Shown here in pieces: positions 15,898-23,641 of a stretch of 64,000 nucleotides of DNA. Under the pieces are notes generated by a model, which saw only the letters and a program-made list of their open reading frames with translations, had not been told where the DNA came from and did no database searches. Position numbers and translations under genes: made by a program. Source of the stretch: Bradyrhizobium sp. CCBAU 51627. GTDB taxonomy: Bacteria; Pseudomonadota; Alphaproteobacteria; Rhizobiales; Xanthobacteraceae. Every line of letters starts with the position of its first letter. Positions within the stretch are counted from its first letter, which is position 1. The DNA lies in assembly GCF_028128765.1 (NCBI RefSeq), contig NZ_LBJG01000024.1, positions 1,054,001 through 1,118,000 on the forward strand, in the 5' to 3' direction.

Positions 15898-17048
15898 TCG
15901 ACGGTGCGCGGTCGTCGGGGAACCCGGCCGAGATGATCGCGGACGTTTGCGAGTATCTGGTCGAGGCCGGCCTGCCGCTGTGGCGCTTCGGTATCTTCAT
16001 CCGCACGTTGCATCCGGAGATTTTCGGACGCAACTTCATCTGGCGGCAAGGCCAGGAAGTCGAGATCGGTACGGTCGATTTCGAAATCCTGGACTCGCCC
16101 GAATTCGCCAAGAGTCCCCTTCGGATCGTGTTCGAGCAGGGCGTCGAGGTCCGCGGTCGCATCGACGATCCCAACAGCAAGCGCTTTCCGTTCATCGACG
16201 ATCTGCGTGCCGAAGGCGCGACCGACTACGTCGCCGTCCCGATGCCGTTTCTCGACGGCTCGGTCCACGCCACGAGCTGGACGACGCGCCATCCCGGCGG
16301 TTTCACCGATGCTCACATCGCGGCGATCCGCTCGATCGTGACTCCGCTCGCCCGCGTCAGCGAGATCATCAGCCTGCGCCGCACCGCCGAGATGCTGCTG
16401 GACACTTATGTCGGCAACCGCGCCGGCGCACGCATCCTCGGCGGCCAGATCCGCCGCGGCCACAACGATACCATGCAGGCTGCGATCTGGCTGTCGGATC
16501 TGCGCGGCTTCACCGCATTGTCGGACCGGCTACCGGCCGAGACCGTGGTCGAGATCCTCAACGATTATTTCGATTGCCAGGTCGCCGCGATCCGCGGCCA
16601 CGGCGGTGAGGTCTTGAAATTCATGGGCGATGGTCTGCTCGCGGTGTTTCCGATCGATGAATATATCGGCGATGCCGCGCATGTCTGCACGCGCGTGCTG
16701 GAGGCCGCCCGCGAATCCCGCGCCAGCGTCGAGGCGCTGGCGTTTCCGGTCGGCGATGTCATCGAGCGCTTCCGCTTCGGCGTCGCGCTGCATGTCGGTA
16801 ACATCCTCTACGGCAACATCGGCGGCGGCAACCGGCTCGACTTCACCTGTATCGGTCCCGCCGTCAATCTCGCGGCGCGGATGGAAAAGATCGCGGGCCG
16901 CCTGGGGCGGACAGTGGTGGTGTCGGAGGGCTTTGCCAAAGCCTGCCAGCACGACTGGCGCGAGCTCGGCGATTTTCCGATCGCGGGATTATCCAAGACG
17001 CAGCGCGTGTACGGGCTGGCGGAGGAGACGCCGGTGGTGATGGCGTGA
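15858..17048 (+). CDS. Class III adenylate/guanylate cyclase
   Basis: A 396-residue protein with a C-terminal class III nucleotide cyclase domain (about residues 200-375). Metal-binding aspartates are Asp214 in LSDLRGFT and Asp258 in KFMGDGLLAVF; transition-state region NLAARMEK is present (Asn and Arg). The N-terminal 190 residues form a soluble sensor-like domain without recognisable motifs; similar architectures occur in several Bradyrhizobium cyclases. Product is probably cAMP. It is the last gene of the unit opposite the TetR gene, so cAMP synthesis could be switched by the TetR ligand. Confidence 0.9.
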   Translation: MQSSEFQRITNWLIDGARSSGNPAEMIADVCEYLVEAGLPLWRFGIFIRTLHPEIFGRNFIWRQGQEVEIGTVDFEILDSPEFAKSPLRIVFEQGVEVRGRIDDPNSKRFPFIDDLRAEGATDYVAVPMPFLDGSVHATSWTTRHPGGFTDAHIAAIRSIVTPLARVSEIISLRRTAEMLLDTYVGNRAGARILGGQIRRGHNDTMQAAIWLSDLRGFTALSDRLPAETVVEILNDYFDCQVAAIRGHGGEVLKFMGDGLLAVFPIDEYIGDAAHVCTRVLEAARESRASVEALAFPVGDVIERFRFGVALHVGNILYGNIGGGNRLDFTCIGPAVNLAARMEKIAGRLGRTVVVSEGFAKACQHDWRELGDFPIAGLSKTQRVYGLAEETPVVMA

Positions 17049-17079
17049 TGAGCTGAAGTTTATTTTCGCAAGATGAGCC

Positions 17080-17385
17080 TTATTCCTCCGGCTCGGTTGT
17101 GAACAGCAGCGGATAGCCCTTGGCGCGGCCGGCGTCGGTGGCGCGGGTGGCCTTGGTTTCGGCGACGTCCTTGGTGAATACGGCGACGACGCAGGCGCCC
17201 AGCTTGTGCGCCGTGATCATGACCTTGTAGGCCTGATCCTCGGTCATGCGGAATTCGGCCTTGAGGACCATGGTGACGAATTCGCGCGGCGTGTAGTCAT
17301 CGTTGATCAGGATGACCTTGTGCAGCTTGGGCCGCTCGACTTTGGTCTTGGTCCTGGTTTTCGGCGTGGTGACGGTGTCGCTCAT
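17080..17385 (-). CDS. clpS: ATP-dependent Clp protease adaptor ClpS
   Basis: N-end-rule adaptor of 101 residues that hands proteins with bulky hydrophobic N-termini to ClpAP. The conserved core is intact: KVILINDDYTPREFVTMVL (the NDDYTP pocket), MTEDQAYKVMITAHKLG and the ClpA-binding surface. The C-terminus (AGRAKGYPLLFTTEPEE) is typical. A basic N-terminal extension (KTRTKTKVERPK) precedes the domain. It is 44 bases downstream of the DUF190 gene on the same strand, so it may receive read-through from the fluoride operon, but more likely has its own promoter. Confidence 0.96.
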   Translation of the reverse strand: MSDTVTTPKTRTKTKVERPKLHKVILINDDYTPREFVTMVLKAEFRMTEDQAYKVMITAHKLGACVVAVFTKDVAETKATRATDAGRAKGYPLLFTTEPEE

Positions 17386-17429
17386 TCCGCCTCCTGGGCA
17401 CGGCGGGCTTGGGTTCCCGGCCGGAGCGA

Positions 17430-17771
17430 TCAGCTCGCGGCCTTCGCACCATATTGCAGGACCTGTACCTTCTCCAAGGTGATCAGGCCGCTCGACATCA
17501 TGCCATCCAGGATGGGCAGGAATGCGTTGATGTTGTCCTCGCTGTCGACGATCTCGATCAGCAGCGGCAGGTCTTCCGAGAGCCGCAGGATCTTCGAAGT
17601 GTGCAGCCGGCTCGACTTGCCAAACCCCATCGGGCCGCGCAGTACGGTGGCACCGGCGAGATGTCGCTCGCGCGCTGCCAGCACGATGGCTTCGTACAGC
17701 GGCTTGCCGTCGTAATGGTCGCTTTCGCCGATGAAGATCCGGAGCAAGACAGCCTGATTGGGGATTTGCAT
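17430..17771 (-). CDS. DUF190 domain protein (CrcB-associated, PII-like)
   Basis: A 113-residue PII-like fold protein: LLRIFIGESDHYDGKPLYEAIVLAARERHLAGATVLRG with MGFGKSSRLHTSKILRLSEDLP and VVVEIVDSEDNINAFLPIL-type ending (here LLIEIVDSEDNINAF). DUF190 genes are regularly next to crcB, suggesting a regulatory or accessory role in fluoride export or carboxylate sensing. Its start is 2 bases after the crcB stop, so it is the last gene of the riboswitch-controlled operon. Its biochemical function is undefined. Confidence 0.9.
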   Translation of the reverse strand: MQIPNQAVLLRIFIGESDHYDGKPLYEAIVLAARERHLAGATVLRGPMGFGKSSRLHTSKILRLSEDLPLLIEIVDSEDNINAFLPILDGMMSSGLITLEKVQVLQYGAKAAS

Positions 17772-17773
17772 GG

Positions 17774-18199
17774 TCAACTCCTGGTCAAGCGGTTGTAGCG
17801 GCTCGCGATCATATGCCCTGCCCATACGGATGCCAGCCAGCAGACGACGGACGTAGCGATATAGGCGAGCGCGGCATATTTCATGCCGGCATGGATCAGG
17901 CGGAAGGTCTCGAGACTGAAGGTCGAGAAGGTGGTGTAGCCGCCGCAGAAGCCGGTCATCACGAACTGCCGGTGCTCCGGCCGCGCCAGCATGCGGCCGT
18001 CGGGGCCGGTCAGTGTGGCGTAGAAGCCGATGATGAGCGAGCCTGTCGCGTTGATGAACAACGTCGCGAAGGGAAAGCCGGGGCCGGTATCGAGAGCGAG
18101 CCCGACCAGATAACGCGTGAGTCCGCCGACCATGCTGCCGGCAGAAACCCAGGCGTAAAGCAGCGCCGTGCGCCGGCGGTCCGCGGAGGAGGGCTTCAT
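17774..18199 (-). CDS. crcB: Fluoride channel subunit CrcB/Fluc (second copy)
   Basis: A 141-residue four-helix membrane protein. The hallmark GGYTTFSTFSLE (phenylalanine box and threonine track lining the fluoride path) and FATLFINATGSLIIGF (polar track Asn) are present. Fluc works as an antiparallel dimer; two adjacent, unequal crcB genes like these commonly encode a heterodimer. It begins 6 bases after the upstream crcB stop and is followed by DUF190 without a gap. Confidence 0.96.
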   Translation of the reverse strand: MKPSSADRRRTALLYAWVSAGSMVGGLTRYLVGLALDTGPGFPFATLFINATGSLIIGFYATLTGPDGRMLARPEHRQFVMTGFCGGYTTFSTFSLETFRLIHAGMKYAALAYIATSVVCWLASVWAGHMIASRYNRLTRS

Positions 18200-18205
18200 C
18201 TGCCG

Positions 18206-18595
18206 CTAGCCTCCCAGACTGTCCGCAAGCAGGAAGCCGCAGCTCACTGCCGCGAGGCACAGCCCGACAGAGACCACGACATTGCCGAGAGCGTGCAGCG
18301 GCTCGCCGTTGCGTGCCAAGGTCAGCGTTTGCAGGCTGAACGAGGACACCGTGGTGTAACAGCCGAGGAAGCCGGTCACCGCGAACAGCCACGGATTGGG
18401 CGTCGCGAACACCGAGCCGGGATGAGTCGCCAGCGCGCCCAAGGTGCCGATCAGGAAGGCGCCGGTGACGTTGATGGTCATTGTGCCCCAGGGAAACGTC
18501 TCGCCCAGTCGCCGCGCGATCGCGCCGGAGACGAAATACCGAGCGCAGCCACCCAGCGCGCTGCCGGCCACGATTGCGATCACTCCGCTCAGCAC
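18206..18595 (-). CDS. crcB: Fluoride channel subunit CrcB/Fluc (first copy)
   Basis: A 129-residue four-helix protein with ALGGCARYFVSG, the channel Asn segment WGTMTINVTGAFLIG, and GCYTTVSSFSLQ, a diverged version of the usual GGYTTFSTFS. The altered phenylalanine box (TVSS for TFST) suggests this subunit complements the neighbouring canonical one in a heterodimer. Translation probably starts at GTG (18595), with GGGAG 10 bases upstream; there is no in-frame ATG near. It starts 16 bases after the MFS stop. Confidence 0.93.
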   Translation of the reverse strand: MLSGVIAIVAGSALGGCARYFVSGAIARRLGETFPWGTMTINVTGAFLIGTLGALATHPGSVFATPNPWLFAVTGFLGCYTTVSSFSLQTLTLARNGEPLHALGNVVVSVGLCLAAVSCGFLLADSLGG

Positions 18596-18611
18596 GATGA
18601 ATAGCTCCCGG

Positions 18612-19820
18612 TCATCCCTTGTCCTCCGCCGCCAGACCGTTGCCGATGGCGAGCAGTCCCACCAGTGCGGCCAATGCAAAGCCGAGTCCCGCGAGGAACG
18701 TCCCTGTCGGACCATAGGCGTCCCAAAGCGCACCGGCGATGACGCTCGCGGCCAGCATCGCAAGCCCCGTGAACAGATTGAAATAGCCGAATGCGGTGCC
18801 GCGCAGGCTTGGCGGTGCGGTATCGGCGACAAGCGCCGATAGTGAGCCTTGGGTCAGTCCCATATGCAGTCCCCACAGCACGACGCCGAGGGCGAGGCCG
18901 GCCAGGTTCGGCAGCAGCGCGAGGGCGAGGTCGGCGCCGGCGAGAACGACGAGTCCGATCGCGAGCAGGGCGGTCCGGTTGATCCGGTCCGACAGCGCCC
19001 CGGCCGGATAGGCCGAGAGCGCGTAGATGATGTTCATCAGCACCAGCACTGCCGGAACCCACATTGCATTGAGCCCGATGTTCTGGGCGCGAAGGATCAG
19101 AAAGGCCTCGCTGAAACGGGCAAGCGTGAAGACGACGCCAACCGCGACGACGCGCCAATAAACCGGACCGAGCTGCCGCATCGCGGCGATGCTGAGCGGG
19201 TTCTTCGCGGGCTCCCGACTCGGGTCCGGCTCTGGTTCGTCGACGGCGAAGGTGATCAGTCCGAAGGACAGAAACGCCGGCACCACGGCCACCCAGAACA
19301 CGGCGACAAAATGATCTGATGTCCACCACATCAGGCCGATCGCGACGAGCGGTCCGACGAAGGCGCCGACCGTGTCGAGCGACTGCCGCAGGCCGAAGCT
19401 CGCGCCGCGCAGGCCAGCGGGCGCGATATCGGCAATCAGCGCGTCGCGGGGCGCGCCGCGAATGCCCTTGCCGACGCGATCGATGAAGCGCGCCGCGACC
19501 AGCCAGCCGACGCTGGGCGCGAGCGGGAACAACGGCTTGGTCACCGCGGCCAGCCCATAGCCGAGGGCCGCAAGCAGCTTCCGGCGGCCTAGCCAATCCG
19601 ACAGCACTCCGGAGAAGATCTTCGTGATCGCGGCGGTTGCCTCCGCGATGCCCTCGATGAAGCCGACCTCGAGCGTGGAGGCGCCGAGCACGGTGACGAG
19701 ATAGACCGGCAGCAGCGCGTGGATCATCTCGGAGGAGACGTCCATCAGCATCGAGACGAAGCCGAGCACCCAGATTCCGCTGGGCAGCTTGGCGCGCTCA
19801 TGATGTGTCGTCGTGGTCAA
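18612..19820 (-). CDS. MFS transporter in a fluoride-riboswitch operon
   Basis: About 400 residues with 12 transmembrane helices and the MFS loop 2-3 motif GVLSDWLGRRKLL and a second in SDRINRTALL. The first helix (PSGIWVLGFVSMLMDVSSEMIHALLPVYL) resembles the group of MFS exporters with 'SSEMI' found beside metal or anion resistance genes. Because the in-frame ATG upstream lies inside the riboswitch and before an intrinsic terminator, translation must start later; TTG at 19820 gives MTTTTHHERAKLPSG, while a GTG or ATG 20-30 codons further is an alternative. It is the first gene after the riboswitch, so its cargo is likely related to fluoride stress, but this is unproven. Confidence 0.82.
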   Translation of the reverse strand: MTTTTHHERAKLPSGIWVLGFVSMLMDVSSEMIHALLPVYLVTVLGASTLEVGFIEGIAEATAAITKIFSGVLSDWLGRRKLLAALGYGLAAVTKPLFPLAPSVGWLVAARFIDRVGKGIRGAPRDALIADIAPAGLRGASFGLRQSLDTVGAFVGPLVAIGLMWWTSDHFVAVFWVAVVPAFLSFGLITFAVDEPEPDPSREPAKNPLSIAAMRQLGPVYWRVVAVGVVFTLARFSEAFLILRAQNIGLNAMWVPAVLVLMNIIYALSAYPAGALSDRINRTALLAIGLVVLAGADLALALLPNLAGLALGVVLWGLHMGLTQGSLSALVADTAPPSLRGTAFGYFNLFTGLAMLAASVIAGALWDAYGPTGTFLAGLGFALAALVGLLAIGNGLAAEDKG

Positions 19821-19846
19821 CGTCCTGGCCTTGTGTTTCAGGCAAC

Positions 19847-19867
19847 AAAAAACCCGCCATCGGCGGG
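19847..19867 (-). terminator. Intrinsic terminator of the fluoride riboswitch
   Basis: On the minus strand CCCGCC-GAT-GGCGGG is followed by six T. It lies 48 bases after the riboswitch aptamer and before any plausible start codon of the MFS gene, the classical place for an expression platform: fluoride binding should prevent its formation and allow read-through. Confidence 0.9.
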
Positions 19868-19914
19868 CCTCTCCATGCTCCCACCAAAGGCAGAGGCTCA
19901 TTGCCTCACCTCGA

Positions 19915-19978
19915 GCAGGAGTCATCAGCCCACTACGGTTGTTCGACCGCCGGGCGGTTGTCGGGGGACTCCATCCCC
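19915..19978 (-). ncRNA. Fluoride riboswitch (crcB motif)
   Basis: On the minus strand the sequence reads GGGGATGGAGTCCCCC, then ACAACCGCC, and ends GGCTGATGACTCCTGC. These match the conserved fluoride aptamer blocks (GGnGATGGnGTnCnCC ... AACCGCC ... GGCTGATGACtCCTRC) in order and spacing, as known for crcB-type riboswitches. It lies directly before an intrinsic terminator and the MFS-crcB-crcB-DUF190 genes. The pseudoknot GGGG/CCCC helix and the TGATGACTCCT tail are both visible. Confidence 0.93.
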
Positions 19979-19990
19979 ATCTGTGTCGTC

Positions 19991-20018
19991 AGCCTAGCAT
20001 GGAAATCACAGGGAACAA
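19991..20018 (-). promoter_or_regulatory. Candidate promoter of the fluoride operon
   Basis: On the minus strand TTGTTC (-35) and TAGGCT (-10) are 16 bases apart, about 10-15 bases before the riboswitch aptamer would begin. Fit to the sigma-70 consensus is only moderate, so this is the best candidate rather than a firm call. Confidence 0.35.
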
Positions 20019-20209
20019 GTGGGGCGGCACGCTGTTCCTCGTCGCGAAGGGGTCGCGGCGCAAGCGTGGCGACATGGCGGCGATATCGCGCTGGTGCGCG
20101 AAAACTCGAGTCTGCAAATCCCTAACCTGAATGTGAAGCACAAGCGATCTTCGCGCTTTCCGGCAAGACGTTTGCATGTCACCATCGCGTCATACGACGG
20201 GAGGCTGCG

Positions 20210-21085
20210 ATGCGCTTGCTTTTCTCGATCGGGGCTGTGCTGGTGACCGGTATACTTGCCGGAGGGGACGTCGCGAGCATCGCGGCACCAAGTCCCAAAT
20301 CTGGACCGCCGAAGTTTGAATCGTCGCGGCAGCGGCAGGCGGCGGACGGCGATGCCCAGTCGGTCGACGTCGAGCTGATCCTCGCAGTCGACGTCTCCTA
20401 TTCCATGGACATGGACGAACTCGCAATCCAGCGCGAGGGCTATGCGCTGGCGATCCAATCCAAGGAGTTCTTGCAAGCGCTGAAGGCCGGCCCCTCCGGC
20501 AGGATCGCGGTGACCTATTTCGAATGGGCGGCGTCCAACGACCAGAAGATCATCATCCCCTGGCGCCTCATCGACGGACCGGAGACAGCGGATGCGGTCG
20601 CGGGCGAGATCATGAAGACGCCGATCCGCCGCGCCTCGCGTACCTCGATATCGGGTGCGATCGGATTCGCGATGCCGCTGTTTGACGAGGATCCCTATCA
20701 CGGCCTCCGTCGCGTCATCGACATTTCCGGCGACGGTCCCAACAACAATGGCGGCCCGGTCACCCTGGCGCGCGATGCCGCGCTCGAGAAGGGCATCGTC
20801 ATCAACGGCCTGCCAATCATGGTCAAGGAACCATCCTATTCGACCATGGATATCGACAATCTCGATTACTACTACGAGGATTGCGTCATCGGCGGTCCCG
20901 GCTCCTTCGTGATTGCGATCAAGGATCGCGAGAAGTTCAAGGAGGCCATTCGCACCAAGCTGCTGATGGAGGTCGCCGGCCGCACGCCCGATCGTCCGGT
21001 GGTGCACGTTGCCGACAAAGACAAGGAGCCGCGCGTGAGTTGCACGATCGGCGAGAAGATCTGGTCGGACCGCTGGGGTCGCTGA
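20210..21085 (+). CDS. DUF1194 protein (secreted von Willebrand factor A-like domain)
   Basis: A 291-residue secreted protein. After a signal peptide (MRLLFSIGAVLVTGILAGG, cleavage near SIAA-P) comes a vWA-like domain starting VELILAVDVSYSMDMDE, where DVSYSMD is a MIDAS-type metal-ion site (DxSxS), then TSISGAIGFAM and VIDISGDGPNNNGG. These motifs define the alphaproteobacterial DUF1194 family, thought to be metal-dependent adhesion or protein-binding factors in the periplasm. It is a single-gene transcript. Confidence 0.92.
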   Translation: MRLLFSIGAVLVTGILAGGDVASIAAPSPKSGPPKFESSRQRQAADGDAQSVDVELILAVDVSYSMDMDELAIQREGYALAIQSKEFLQALKAGPSGRIAVTYFEWAASNDQKIIIPWRLIDGPETADAVAGEIMKTPIRRASRTSISGAIGFAMPLFDEDPYHGLRRVIDISGDGPNNNGGPVTLARDAALEKGIVINGLPIMVKEPSYSTMDIDNLDYYYEDCVIGGPGSFVIAIKDREKFKEAIRTKLLMEVAGRTPDRPVVHVADKDKEPRVSCTIGEKIWSDRWGR

Positions 21086-21258
21086 GGCGCGCGTCAGCCG
21101 AGATTTTTCGCCTCGTTTCGGCCGATGATGAACTTAACCGCCTGTTAACCGACGCATGGCCCTAATCCGACCGTTTCTCTTTGTTTCCGTCCGGCGCCTC
21201 GGAATCGCTGGCCAGCAAACGAAAGCGGGGTTTGTCGCACCCGTTCACGAGCAGCCCG

Positions 21259-21894
21259 ATGGCCATCCTCCCATCCAGTACCAACCAGATCTCGCCGGCC
21301 AACGAGCGACTGTATCACCAGAGCGCCCTTGTCGGTGATTGGAAAGGCAGTTGGGTCGGCAACAACCAGGCCGTCGAATTCAAGGTGGTGAATATCCGCG
21401 GTCCCCGCGCGCAGGTCGAGTACACTCATAACGGCCACACCGAGCGGGGCATTGGCGAGGTCCAGGGCGGGGTCATTAGCTTTGGCGGGGTCTCGGTCGG
21501 TACCAAGGATGGCAAGAACCTGGCGCTGGTGTTCTCGGTGGGCGGTGCCGGCAAGCAGACCGCGACGCTGACAAAGCAGGCTCCGCCGGCTTCCGACAGT
21601 CGATTGGTGGGAAGCTGGGGCGGCTATGCGGCTGACATCGGCAAGAGCGCAAGCTTCAAGGTGGTCTCCGTCAGCGGCAATGAAGCGCAGGTCGTGGTCA
21701 CCACCGACGGCATCACCCGCCAGGGCACCGGGATCGTTTACAAGAACGTCATCATGTTCGGGCAATCGCAGATTGCGACGGACGACGGGCAGAACGGCAA
21801 GATCATCTACCAGGTCGGAACCAAATCCTTCATGGTGCCTGTGACGAAATATCCGCCGGCGGATTCGTCATCTTCGGTGGACCGGACGGCATAG
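21259..21894 (+). CDS. Duplicated-domain protein of unknown function
   Basis: About 211 residues with two homologous modules: LVGDWKGSWVGNNQAVEFKV... and LVGSWGGYAADIGKSASFKV..., both followed by a beta-rich stretch ending in VISFG or VIMFG. Each module of roughly 60-70 residues probably forms a small lipocalin-like or beta-sandwich unit. There is no signal peptide in this reading (ATG at 21259, MAILPSSTN). I do not recognise a named family. The frame is open far upstream, but the upstream part has no good start signal. Confidence 0.65.
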   Translation: MAILPSSTNQISPANERLYHQSALVGDWKGSWVGNNQAVEFKVVNIRGPRAQVEYTHNGHTERGIGEVQGGVISFGGVSVGTKDGKNLALVFSVGGAGKQTATLTKQAPPASDSRLVGSWGGYAADIGKSASFKVVSVSGNEAQVVVTTDGITRQGTGIVYKNVIMFGQSQIATDDGQNGKIIYQVGTKSFMVPVTKYPPADSSSSVDRTA

Positions 21895-21898
21895 CCGG

Positions 21899-22744
21899 TT
21901 ACGGCTGCTTCCCGCTCGACTGCGTCAGCCTCAGCAGCTTCCGATCGATCTCCCGCAACGCGCCGCAGGCAGATACAAGGTCGCCCTTGCCCAATAATTG
22001 CCAGGCCCGTTTTGCCTGCTCTACCAGACGCGGAATCGTCAGCGGCAAGTGCGCCGCTTCCTGCAGCCCTCCCTTTTCGTTGATGAGATAGCGCTCGTTC
22101 AGCGCGAACAGGACTTGAGCGGTGCAGGCGAGAGATCGGTAGATGCATCCGGCGACATGGGCCTGCTCGCCGCGCGTGATCGCAAGCTCGGCGTTCTCGA
22201 TGCTAAACAGCACCTCCCATTGAAAGCGCCGTATCAAGGCATCGCGCAGCGGTCGCGGATAGGGCTGCGCGATCGATTTTAGCCCGGCGATCAGGGCCCG
22301 CGGATCGTGCAGCGCCTGGCAATAAGCAATCTCGCCCATCCAGATCGCCGAGCAGAAGCCGTGCGGATGGCCGGGCTGGTAGTCCATCGTAACGATGCCG
22401 GCCTGGCAGGAGTCCATCGCGGCCTTGACGGCATCGGCGTCGCGGTAGAGTAGATCGACCTTGTGCCCCTCGACGGAGAGCCACGCACCGCCGACGATCC
22501 AAGGCCCCCATTCCCCGATTGGCGTCACCGAAGTGGCCGCGGGATTGTCGGCAATCGCCCGCGCGGCCGCGAGCAGCCGATCCGTATCGAGCGGCACGGC
22601 CGCCGTAAAATAGAGTCCGATATCGTAGTCGGAGGCCGGACGCGCGCTGCCCCGCGCACGTGAGCCGCCTAGCACGATGGCCTCGATGCCCGGCACCTCA
22701 GCAAAGGCGGAAGTCAGGCGCATGAGCAAGGGATCGGGCGGCAT
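21899..22744 (-). CDS. Nucleotidyltransferase (aminoglycoside-adenylyltransferase-like)
   Basis: A 281-residue protein with a nucleotidyltransferase fold at its N-terminus: GGSRARGSARPASDYDIG, i.e. the GS-x9-DxD pattern of polymerase-beta-like transferases, with a third acid in KVDLLYRD. The C-terminal 120 residues are helical and resemble those of small streptomycin/spectinomycin adenylyltransferases and DUF4037-type proteins. It could adenylylate a small molecule; antibiotic resistance cannot be claimed. ATG at 22744 (MPPDPLL) is chosen. It converges with the preceding gene with only 4 bases between stops. Confidence 0.8.
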   Translation of the reverse strand: MPPDPLLMRLTSAFAEVPGIEAIVLGGSRARGSARPASDYDIGLYFTAAVPLDTDRLLAAARAIADNPAATSVTPIGEWGPWIVGGAWLSVEGHKVDLLYRDADAVKAAMDSCQAGIVTMDYQPGHPHGFCSAIWMGEIAYCQALHDPRALIAGLKSIAQPYPRPLRDALIRRFQWEVLFSIENAELAITRGEQAHVAGCIYRSLACTAQVLFALNERYLINEKGGLQEAAHLPLTIPRLVEQAKRAWQLLGKGDLVSACGALREIDRKLLRLTQSSGKQP

Positions 22745-23050
22745 GAACTGTGTCTGTTGTCTTCTATGTTTGCCGGGCGCGGCGGCAGCGGCGCCACGCT
22801 CTCGTTCGGCGCTCTCGCGACCAATGTCATCGAGACCGGGTCTCAATAGCCGACCAAACCGATCATATCCATCATGCTGCCGAAACCAGGTCGCTGGCCA
22901 ATTGAGAAACCCATGGCCGTCGAGCATCCGACGGCAACCAGGTCACATTCCGGATGAGTGGCTCGGGAACCGGGTGAAGCGCATGCCGACCGGCTGGAAT
23001 TTGCCGCCTTCGTCGCGTATAATCTATCGATCATTCCGACGGTTACCCGA
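22745..23050. other. Divergent promoter region
   Basis: A gene-free stretch of about 306 bases between the nucleotidyltransferase (minus) and a small secreted protein (plus). The minus-strand frame stays open upstream of 22744 without a convincing start. No operator or RNA structure stands out. Confidence 0.4.
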
Positions 23051-23641
23051 ATGCCCAGCCTTACTCGTTTCAGCGGTCTTGCAGCTCTCGTGGCTGTGCT
23101 CTGCGTCAGTGGAACGCCGGCTCGTGCACAAGTCGCCCCCCTGCGGTATTGGATCCCCGGCGGGGCTTTTGGCTATGGCGGCCGCGCCGACAGCTACGGC
23201 AATTTTCCAGGCTTCAATGCCGGTGATGCCAATAGTGGCTACGACTTTCGCTCCGGTTTCTTTGTCGGAAGCCAGAGCGGCAGTCTCGGTCCGAGCGGTT
23301 TCACCCAGGCGGGACCCGCGAGCAGTTTCAGCGCGCTGTCCTTCGACAGCACCCAATTCGGCTACAACATGAAGACGGCGGGCGGCTCGCCTGTGACGTT
23401 CTTTGCCGGCTTCGACACGCTGAAATACGGCAACGGGATCGGCAGCTCGGTTGCGCCGTTGACCTCCGCCGCCGCGCCCGGCTACGGCGCGTTTGCCGGC
23501 GTCGAGGTCAAGCCGACGTCCAACCTCAGCCTCTCTTTCGGGGCCGGCTTCACCCAGCTGGACTCGGGCCGGATGGACAGCGATATCCGATCGAACATGC
23601 TGCCCGGCGAGTCACCGGCACTCGGGGCGCTGCGGCGGTAG
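23051..23641 (+). CDS. Secreted Gly/Ser/Phe-rich protein, probable outer-membrane beta-barrel fragment family
   Basis: A 196-residue protein with a clear signal peptide (MPSLTRFSGLAALVAVLCVSGTPARA, cleavage before QVAP). The rest is rich in Gly, Ser, Phe and Tyr with alternating hydrophobic residues (e.g. FFVGSQSGSLGPSGFTQAG; LSLSFGAGFTQLDSG), which suggests beta strands of a small outer-membrane or surface protein. I do not recognise a named family. It is convergent with the RNA methyltransferase gene, whose stop codon is immediately adjacent (no spacer), so no terminator separates them. Confidence 0.7.
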   Translation: MPSLTRFSGLAALVAVLCVSGTPARAQVAPLRYWIPGGAFGYGGRADSYGNFPGFNAGDANSGYDFRSGFFVGSQSGSLGPSGFTQAGPASSFSALSFDSTQFGYNMKTAGGSPVTFFAGFDTLKYGNGIGSSVAPLTSAAAPGYGAFAGVEVKPTSNLSLSFGAGFTQLDSGRMDSDIRSNMLPGESPALGALRR

